Source: Plantago ovata (taxonomy: Eukaryota; Streptophyta; Magnoliopsida; Lamiales; Plantaginaceae). From it: DNA of 64,000 bases. Of the stretch, positions 56,420 through 64,000 are shown one piece after another. Position 1 is the first letter of the stretch; the number at the start of each line of letters is the position of its first letter. The stretch covers positions 69,856,985 through 69,920,984 of the forward strand of contig CM051455.1 in the NCBI GenBank assembly GCA_028274465.1, written 5' to 3'. The position numbers and the translations under genes are program-made. Under the pieces are notes generated by a model. That model worked only from the letters and a program-made list of their open reading frames with translations, was not told where the DNA came from and did no database searches.

Positions 56420-57822
56420 TGATGATGTCGTTTTTCACCAATTAAATTTGTTTCATAGCCAAAGAACACTTATCACTACAAAAGCTAGAGTGCAATGGCA
56501 AGTTGTCCCCGAGTGTCGTTCTCTCGGGACCTAACGTGGCTTTGTTTGTGGTTTTTGCTAGTTATTTCAGACAACGAGTTCAAGTGTTAATAGAATTGTT
56601 TTCTTAGAACAAAGCAACAAGAAATCAGATTGTTGTAATCAAGTTTGGAAAACAGTTGGTGGTAGAAATCAAATACACATGCATGGGTTACGAATATGCT
56701 CACAAGTTCAGTGCATAAAACCTTCGATCAAGTCTGCTAAGCAACTCGTCTACGTAACTTTCAAGACACACATCATAAAAGACCACTATCAATACTTTAG
56801 AGGTGCTTGTCACTAACACCATTTATCTAGCATGCTGCAAATCTCTAACAGACAATCCTATAGCTTTCATTGACCAAGAGTTTGTCACTATACTCAATTA
56901 GAATATATTTTATAGGAAACTAAGAATCATATGAAGGAATTTGCAGCAAGATTGAATCACAATCTCATGTAAGCATAAACATAACCCATAGCATGCATAT
57001 TCTACATTCTACCACCAACACAAAGGATTTAGCTACTCATATTCATCAACATAGACATCAAATCATATGAATTGTAAATAGAATACATCAAATCAAACTA
57101 CTAGACAAGAGATAATGATACAATGTTACCACCAAGCTGTCACTAATCGGTGGGTATTGATGAAAACCTCTCCGTAGATGAAACAATGGATGCAATCCTA
57201 TGCCAAAACCTTTAATCCAATCTAAAATACAATGTAATCTGAGTTTTCTCTGAGTTTTGCGGCTTAGGAGCTCCGCCAAAACGAAGCCAATGTCCAAAAG
57301 TATGGAAAAAGTAACTGAAGATCAGATTTAAGAAGGAAAATCCGAAAACGTAGCCGCTGCTAAGCGGACCGCTTGGAGAGGCCAAGCGGAGCGCTTGGCA
57401 AGAGAAGCGCTTGGGCCCTCCAAGCGCTTCGCTTGGCTGCTGTGCCAAAACTCCTGGAAAATGAAGCGGAGCGCTTCACTATTCCAGGCGCTTAGCTTGG
57501 CTCCTGGACAGATTTTTGTCTTCCAACTCAATCTTTTTGCCCTCGTACGGCCGTCAGATGCCTTGGACTCATCCTTCTCAATGATTATTGATGCTCAAAC
57601 ACTCACGAACAAGCCGTGGAGATCAAGGAACTTCAACGGGGCCATTTTCTATCAAAAAAGCTCGTTTTTAGCTCCAAAAACGCCATTTCGTTCCTAAGTG
57701 CCTGGAAATGCAGAAAACAATAAACGTGACACTATTCTACAAAACTAACCAAAAAACAAGGCTAAAAGATAGCAAACGAAGGTCAAAAAGACAAGATGAA
57801 CGCGTAAAAAATACGTTCATCA
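56420..57822 (-). repeat. 3' LTR of element E
   Basis: 1403 bases. Palindromes of its own type (AAGCGGACCGCTT, CAAGCGGAGCGCTTGG, CAAGCGCTTCGCTTGG) at 57370-57500, about 320-450 bases from the U3 start, as in A. The minus-strand purine tract GGTTTGGGGAGTT abuts it at 57823. Confidence 0.9.
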
Positions 57823-59763
57823 AACTCCCCAAACCAAACCTTTGCTTGTCCTCAAGCAACAAACTATCCTAAATGCAACACAAAAGGAGTCTCATGCCAT
57901 TTAAAGTGAACTAATCTATTGAATCTACCAAATGCTTATGAACAAAACCAAATGAGCATGACATGCAAGTAGGTTGAAGAATGCCTCGATTGCGAATATA
58001 CACATTCTCATGTGCACTTGGTTAAACAAAGGAGTCTCTCGTAACATCTTCTACCTGGACCTGGTCAGTGACGACACAATGATGCATATTATCATACTAC
58101 AATTGCCCCGTGCTTATGAAACCGAGGGCTTACTACTGTTCACCAAGCGAGACTTTTCCTCAAGAGAGGGCGAACCAATACTGGCTCTCATCAAACGAAG
58201 GAGGGTTCCCTTAGAAAGATAACACTCCCCTATTCTACCCAGACTCTCAAGAGTGAACCTCTTTCAACCACTTCTTGGATAGAAAGACGAGGGTGGTCAA
58301 GAACAGGCCTTGGACAAAGGCGACACGAAACGAAAGATAGAATTTACAACTCGATACTTCACAAGGACAAAATATTTACATGACACTTGACACTACGTGA
58401 CTGCTTTTGGCTTGCAACGACCCTTCTTTTGCTTTTGGGTCTTATTCTTTATTTTCTTTCTTCTTTTTATTTATTTTCTCTTTTACTTTTCTCTTTTTTT
58501 TTTTTTTTTTTTTTATAGCTAGGCAAGCAGCAGTACTACGTGTCAAAAACCTCCCCAAACCTATTCGAGAGGATAGGTTTGAGCACAAAGACGAAAAAGA
58601 AAAAGGAAAAACTTTTTACAAAGACACCTCCCCAAACCAATTCGAGAGAATAGGTTGGGACACAAAACAAAAGAAAAATAAAGCTAAGAAAAATCTACAA
58701 CGACTCAAGACGAAAGACAAGATCAATAAGGCAACCCCCTCCCCAAACCTATTCGATAGAATAGGTTTAATACAAGGAATCGCACACCTCACACTACCTC
58801 CTTCCTAGGCATTTGGCAATCTCTAATCGAGTTGAAGAACTTTTCGCCTCTTACGTACATAATTACACGGGTTACAACCATAGATTCTAACATGCATCAT
58901 TTTATATGGCCATCGTGAACCGCAGTAGAAGAAACACCACTCAAGGTGATGTCGAGACTACTAAGCTTAACTAGTGCACATGCGAATGTGACAACCAAGC
59001 GAGACAAGCCTCAAACTACTTGCAAAGTGATGCAACATATGATCAATGGTCATAAGCACTTAGTCTACAAAATAGAAAAGTTCGAAAAAACTTGGCAATA
59101 GACTCCACACAACAACGTGCAACAACTAATCTATGGATGATATGCATGCAAAAAATTGAAAAAAACACGACAAATCACATGAACTTGAGTAAAATCAGGC
59201 ATGTACGAACCACACAAGCATATAGTACTGAAAATCCAATACCCCCTCCCCAAACCTACACTTTTGCTCGTCCTCGAGCAAAGAAAAGTTGAATGAAAAG
59301 GAAAAATTGGATTGAAAGTACACTTCCCTGAGATAAAGGTTCGTGTCCAATCTCCTATATATGAGTAGTACCTGAAAGGACTCAAGAAACATGTGAAAAC
59401 GGATGCGCAAAGGTGAGAAGAATGGAAAAAACGAGTAAAATCTGGGTACAGGGTTTAGGCGGACCGCTTGGCGGGAGCCAAGCGGTCCGCTTGTCAAGCG
59501 GAGCGCTTGGGAGGCTCCAGGCGCTCCGCTTGAAATTTCAGTAAACTTTTTGATTTACTGAAGATTCAAGCGGACCGCTTGGCCCTTCCAAGCGCTTCGC
59601 TTGGCTCTGTTTCCAGATTTTCGATGTTTTTTCCTATCTTAATCACCTAAGGCACCAAGACAAACACTAGACTAAACGAATCACGACAAAAGGCACACAG
59701 GCCACAACTACAAAAGCAATAAAAAGGAAAAACTAAACTACATGCAAAGAAATACCACAAAGG
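57823..59763 (-). other. 3' region of element E with three hairpins and a palindrome cluster
   Basis: No gene supported over about 1.9 kb. Three copies of the AACCTATTC/GAATAGGTT-type hairpin at 58558-58579, 58635-58656 and 58746-58767, each beside a CCCC run (TGGGGAGG on the minus strand). A pyrimidine-rich stretch (homopurine on the minus strand) at 58430-58520 holds a GACCC/GGGTC hairpin. Palindrome cluster of CAAGCGG...CCGCTTG units at 59459-59608, about 160 bases after the ORF stop, matching the cluster in its LTR. Confidence 0.75.
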
Positions 59764-60690
59764 TTATCCATTATCAAATGGGAATGAATCTCGTGCATTC
59801 GTTCCATTACTCCTTGCATCTTGGGAACCATCTTTGGCTCCTCTCCTCAAGTCCTCAAGCAAATCCATGATTCCCTGAAAATAAAAATCAACTAAATTAA
59901 CAAAATCAAAATCTAAGAAATAACTAAAGGAATCAGAGGGAAAATAAAAAGAAAAAAGTGGATCAAAACTCCCTTGAAGCTCATAGGTGGGTGCATGGAC
60001 CAGAACATAGGAGTCAAGATCAAGAGTGTCTGTAGCAATAGAATCCAAACATGTCGATTCAGAGACACCAAAATCTTCAGAGAGTAGCTCCTCGGTCTCA
60101 ACACAACTCAAGACAACACTGTCTGACTCAGGTGAAGCAATGGATTCAGTCATCACCTCCTCCACGACTTCTTCTTTACCAACAGTCTTGACATCCTCAG
60201 TTAAGGACGTGGAATCCAAGCTAAGCACTGAAGAAGCTTCATCAATAGATTCTTCACAACATTCCTCTACATTGGCTATGTCGATTTCTGGTGGCGGACT
60301 AGCAAAGCGAGACGTCCATGTCTTTGAACCGGGAGGTGAGTCCCAATCCCGATGTTCCAGAAACTTGTTGGTTATTTCATCCCAAGTGTGCAATGATCTT
60401 GCCGGCGGGATTTTGAGCCATTCACGAGCGCTCCCTCTCAAGGCTCCCATAAATCCCCTTATACAAAGATGCTCATGTGATAAAATAACCCCCTCCACAT
60501 TCTCACGAGGTATCCTCAACACACCTTCCTCGAACGTGTCTAAGAACCCTCTTGGATCATCACCACTCGAAAACGTGGAAACAATGGAGTAGTACGAAGG
60601 ATCAAAGTCATAATCCTTGCAATCTTCGTCCAATGTTATGCAAGGCCCTCGAGGTTGCACATACCTTGTCAAAGAAGCTCGCATACTCAT
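59764..60690 (-). CDS. Gag-like and acidic ORF of element E (308 aa)
   Basis: One open frame, MSMRASLTRYVQPRG to the stop. Residues about 33-113 resemble the first part of a gypsy gag (GDDPRGFLDTFEEGVLRIP, FMGALRGSAREWLKIPPARSLHTWDEITNKFLEH). The rest is Ser/Glu/Asp-rich (EECCEESIDEASSVLSLDS, then VETEELLSEDFGVSES) and ends basic. No zinc knuckle, protease or polymerase. It may be a trimmed gag that still assists packaging, or a remnant. It looks whole. Confidence 0.65.
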   Translation of the reverse strand: MSMRASLTRYVQPRGPCITLDEDCKDYDFDPSYYSIVSTFSSGDDPRGFLDTFEEGVLRIPRENVEGVILSHEHLCIRGFMGALRGSAREWLKIPPARSLHTWDEITNKFLEHRDWDSPPGSKTWTSRFASPPPEIDIANVEECCEESIDEASSVLSLDSTSLTEDVKTVGKEEVVEEVMTESIASPESDSVVLSCVETEELLSEDFGVSESTCLDSIATDTLDLDSYVLVHAPTYELQGSFDPLFSFYFPSDSFSYFLDFDFVNLVDFYFQGIMDLLEDLRRGAKDGSQDARSNGTNARDSFPFDNG

Positions 60691-60959
60691 CCTTACAAGG
60701 AACTAGTTTCTGCACATGAGGAAACAAGAAACCAAGGAGCAGAATCCACAAAAGAATTAAAAAAAACATGCAAGGAAAAAATCCTCTAATCTAATAATAT
60801 ATACAAAGAGCGCAAGCACGCAAGGTAACCAAGAGCAGATTAGATAAATTTTCTGAAAAAGATAGGGGGAAAGAAATGAGGTGAGAAAGTGATGTTGGCT
60901 GAAAAACCAAAACAAAAACACCAACCAAAGGAGTTAAGTCCCCGGCAACGGCGCCAAAT
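60691..60959 (-). other. Leader and primer site of element E
   Basis: Primer site TGGCGCCGTTGCCGGGGA on the minus strand at 60939-60956, then a leader of about 250 bases up to the ORF. No other feature seen. Confidence 0.88.
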
Positions 60960-61921
60960 TGATGATGTCGTTTTTCACCAATTAAATTTGTTTAATAGCC
61001 AAAGAAAACTTATCACTACACAAACTAGAGTGCAATGGCAAGTTGTCCCAGAGTGTCGTTCTCTCGGGACCTAACATGGCTTTGTTTGTGGTTTTTGCTA
61101 GTTATTTCTGACAACAAGTTCAAGTGTTTATAGAATTGTTTTCTTAGAACAAAGCAACGAGAAATCAGATTGTTGTAATCAAGTTTGGAAAACGGTTGGT
61201 GGTAGAAATCAAATACACATGCATGGGTTACGAATATGCTCACAAGTTCAGTGCGTAAAACCTTCGATCAAGTCTGCTAAGCAACTCGTCTACGTAACTT
61301 TCAAGACACACATCATAAAAGACCACTATCAATACTTTAGAGGTGCTTGTCACTAACACCATTTATCTAGCATTCTGCAAATCTCTAACAGACAATCCTA
61401 TAGCTTTCATTGACCAAGAGTTTGTCACTATACTCAATTCGAATATATTTTATAGGCAACTAAGAATCATATGAAGGAATTTGCAGCAAGATTGAATCAC
61501 AATCTCATGTAAGCATAAACATAACCCATAGCATGCATATTCTACATTCTACCACCAACACAAAGGATTTAGCTACTCATATTCATCAACATAGACATCA
61601 AATCATATGAATTGTAAATAGAATACATCAAATCAAACTACTAGACAAGAGATAATGATACAATGTTACCACCAAGCTGTCACTAATCGATGGGTATTGA
61701 TGAAAACCTCTCCGTAGATGAAACAATGGATGCAATCCTATGCCAAAACCTTTAATCCAATCTAAAATACAATGTAATCTGAGTTTTCTCTGAGTTTTGG
61801 GGCTTAGGAGCTCTGCCAAAACGAAGCCAATGTCCAAAAGTATGGAAAAAGTAACTGAAGATCAGATTTAAGAAGGAAAATCCGGAAACGTAACCGCTGC
61901 CAAGCGGACCGCTTGGAGAGG
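60960..61921 (-). repeat. 5' LTR of element E, cut by element F
   Basis: 962 bases visible, matching 56420-57382 with about 2% difference by eye. It ends inside the palindrome run (GACCGCTTGGAGAGG) where F begins. AGAGG (61917-61921) is the expected left target duplication of F. Confidence 0.92.
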
Positions 61922-63211
61922 TGATGAATGTGTATTTTACACTTTCATTCGAGTCTTTTTCACCTATTTTAGCTATCCTCTATGTTAATTTAGCTATATT
62001 TTAGTACATTTTATTAGAATAGTGTCACGTTTCCCTTTAGATTTTATTTTACAGGTTTTGGTTGAAATTCGAAGATTTCCGGGCAAATATATTGAAGTTG
62101 ACAAGGAATTGGTGTCCCAGAAGTCTATTTGGAGTATCTGAAGGTTTCCGGATGGCATTTGGAGTCTAGGGGCCGAATCTGGAGGCTAGAAGGCTACTAG
62201 AAGTCAGAAACCGAGTCCGAAAAGGGGAAGAAATCCAAAACCGCGTCGAAAATGCGGATTTCCGCGAGAAATTGTCTGGGGCGAACCACCCCACACCGGG
62301 CGAACCGCCGCGCGTGTGGGGCGAACCGTCCCGTGGTAATTCGAAGCCTATATATAGCTGCTTAGTTTTCTCCGAAAATCATATCTTTCCAGACCTTCTC
62401 TCCCACCTTTCTCTATAGTTTTAGGTAGGGACTTCCCAGAGCCTGTTCTGGGGGTCCGTAGCTTAGGGGATACTTTTTCATAGCAGTTTGGAGCTCGTAG
62501 GATCATGATTCTCCGGAGATTGACAACCTTTGGTAACTTTGTATCTTACAGTTTTATTCTACTTATTTTATATTCTTTCAACATGTTTTCTTCTATGATT
62601 TCTGTTGATTGCATGCCTATTATGAATAGCTAAACTTATCGTTGGTGGTAGTATGTGAATTCTTAGCGAAGGGAAGATAATCATGCTGATGGCTATATCG
62701 CGCATTATACTCCGTGTCATTGCTTTATTTCGTTGGTCAGGCACAACCTAAATTCTCGTATGTTGTATTAAATATTATGCACAATTGGACACTTGTCGAC
62801 CATCAGACCAATTATCTTCGTAGTGTTGAATAATTACGGAACACATTAGGACAATAGTGATTGACTTGGCAGACCAAATTATCTTCGTAGTGCTTAATGT
62901 TTGCAACAGGACACTAGATTGATTCAAAGATCTCTATGCAAGACCGAGGAATTTATGCATGATTATCGACCCGTTATGCTAAGAAGGACCATACTATCAC
63001 CAATCTCCATTATCTGCTAGAAACCCCTTTGCTATCTGTTTGCCGTTTTTATATTCTAAATTAGATTTGATAAAGCTAGTTATAGTCCTGAGAGAACGAC
63101 ACTCGAGTCATTCTACTGCTACACTACGGTTTTCGTTGTAGTTGTGGATTGCCTTTGGCTAAATACATATTTATTTGACTAAATCCGGAACACAACATCC
63201 GCGGTTCATCA
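61922..63211 (+). repeat. 5' LTR of element F
   Basis: 1290 bases, TGATGAA...TTCATCA. U3 palindromes (TGGGGCGAACCACCCCA, TGGGGCGAACCGTCCC) at 62277-62333 and a TATA box (CCTATATATAG) at 62348-62358. Confidence 0.92.
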
Positions 63212-63214
63212 AAT

Positions 63215-63232
63215 TGGCGCCGCTGCCGGGGA
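63215..63232 (+). other. Primer binding site of element F
   Basis: TGGCGCCGCTGCCGGGGA just after the LTR; one base differs from the site in A and E. Confidence 0.88.
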
Positions 63233-63356
63233 CTATACTCCTTTTTTCTATTTAATTTGTTTATATTTTCAGCTTTAGATTCCTAATTCTATTAGTTTTA
63301 GTTTTCCTTTTTAATCTCTCTCTGATACTGCTTTCCTAGTCTATTACAGATAGTGT

Positions 63357-64000
63357 ATGCCGCATACACGTTCTGCAGGAAAACCGCTTGCTGATTCAAT
63401 TGCTGAGATCGATAGAGTCTACAACCAAAGAAGGCGACTACTTGAAAGGCGCGCACTAGAGGAAATAGAGGAAACCGATTTCTCTGAATCTCTACACATT
63501 CTTTTCAAGGAAATCGACGGAATGGCAGAAGCTAGACCACTGAAGGCATGGGTTCAACCCACCAAGGATCGTATGAGGGGACCGGCGATTGTTCTTTCGT
63601 CTGCAACCCGAGATCTGGAGATCAAGAACCACGCATTCCAACAACTTCCGAGGTTCTATGGCTTATCAAGGGAAGATGTGATGGGGTACTTGCACGATAT
63701 CGATGATTTCGTCAACCAACTCCCACGACCCGGAGCTGACATAACAACGGATGAGTTGAGGATGAAGGTTTTTGCTATGGGACTTGGCGACAGAGCCAAG
63801 TCATGGCTGAGTTCTCTTCCAGCAGGCTCGCTGGACACTTGGGAGAAGGTTTTTTCAGCTTTCATGGAGAAATACTTCCCTCACACCTTGACTACCGCAC
63901 TAAAGGCGCAGATCACTGGATTCAAGCAGGATTATGATGAGACCATCTACACCGCGTTCGAGAGGTTCCAAGATCTCACGAACAAGTGCCCTCACCATGG
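63357..64000 (+). CDS. gag: Gag of element F, N-terminal part (runs off the window)
   Basis: Starts at ATG 63357 (MPHTRSAGKPLADSIAEIDR) and stays open for 214 codons to the edge. Contains the gag core RDLEIKNHAFQQLPRFYG, DDFVNQLPRPGADITTDELR, DRAKSWLSSLPAGSLDTWEK and FKQDYDETIYTAFERFQDL. It is nearly the same as the gag of element A. It would form the particle shell; the zinc knuckle and protease would follow outside the window. Confidence 0.88.
   Translation, partial: MPHTRSAGKPLADSIAEIDRVYNQRRRLLERRALEEIEETDFSESLHILFKEIDGMAEARPLKAWVQPTKDRMRGPAIVLSSATRDLEIKNHAFQQLPRFYGLSREDVMGYLHDIDDFVNQLPRPGADITTDELRMKVFAMGLGDRAKSWLSSLPAGSLDTWEKVFSAFMEKYFPHTLTTALKAQITGFKQDYDETIYTAFERFQDLTNKCPHH

Larger units (their letters stand above)
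56420..61921 (-). mobile_element. Element E: small non-autonomous Athila-like element
   Basis: Minus strand: 3' LTR 56420-57822, internal 57823-60959, 5' LTR from 60960, cut by element F at 61922. Primer site TGGCGCCGTTGCCGGGGA at 60939-60956. One ORF (59764-60690) with a gag-like start. LTR sequence differs from A-D but has the same ends (TGATGA...TTCATCA) and 3' hairpin architecture. The two LTRs differ at about 20 of 960 bases (about 2%) by eye. GTCAG (56415-56419) flanks it on the left; the other flank is outside the window. Confidence 0.9.
61922..64000 (+). mobile_element. Element F: Athila-like element running off the window
   Basis: 5' LTR 61922-63211, primer site and the start of gag are visible. 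LTR and gag are close to element A, so it is probably the same non-autonomous type, but its 3' half is unseen and a pol gene cannot be excluded. It is inside E, which is inside D, so it is the youngest layer of that stack. Confidence 0.9.

Noticed and set aside
57395-57697. Frames across the E palindromes
   Set aside because: They lie in LTR sequence and are produced by the repeated AAGCG words.

Overview
This is plant nuclear DNA, almost certainly from an angiosperm, and all of it appears to be nested LTR retrotransposons. I found no host gene, tRNA, rRNA or CRISPR array. The species cannot be read from the sequence. The plant call rests on a Sirevirus-type Ty1/copia lineage, an Athila-like Ty3/gypsy lineage with the tRNA-Asp-type primer site (TGGCGCCGTTGCCGGGGA), and non-autonomous gag-only relatives.

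Layout. The oldest visible layer is Sirevirus copy 2 (minus strand), split into pieces at 1866-4144, 27738-30892, 40155-40757, 48919-50150. Its left end is cut by an unclassified LTR-like block (1-1865). Sirevirus copy 1 (4145-27732, minus) sits inside copy 2, just upstream of its env-like gene, with a 5-bp target duplication GAGTT. Copy 1 is cut in gag by Athila-like element A (17605-25928, plus; duplication TCCAT). Copy 2 is also cut by B (30898-40149, minus; AAATG), C (40763-48913, minus; TGCTT/TGATT) and D (from 50151, minus). D is cut by E (from 56420, minus), and E's 5' LTR is cut by F (from 61922, plus), which runs off the window. The deepest stack is therefore copy 2, then D, then E, then F.

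How the parts relate. B is the only Athila-like copy with reverse transcriptase, RNase H and integrase. A, C, D and F share its LTR family; A, C and D carry only gag and an aspartic protease, and F shows only gag before the edge, so B-like elements are the likely source of the missing enzymes. A, C and D also carry a conserved 146-147-codon ORF of unknown function behind an intron-like segment of 539-541 bases, and a small acidic ORF. E is a still smaller relative with one gag-like/acidic ORF.

The signals most worth following are: (1) the heptamer TTGCTGA/TCAGCAA spread through Sirevirus LTRs, spacers and coding sequence in several frames; (2) GC-rich palindromes at two fixed places in each non-autonomous Athila-like element, with a different sequence but the same placement in E; (3) repeated 9-bp hairpins followed by polypurine-tract-like sequence in every Athila-like 3' region; (4) the gene-like second unit of A/C/D. 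Ages are by-eye estimates from LTR pairs (about 1-3% difference, i.e. roughly 0.4 to 1.2 million years at commonly used plant rates).
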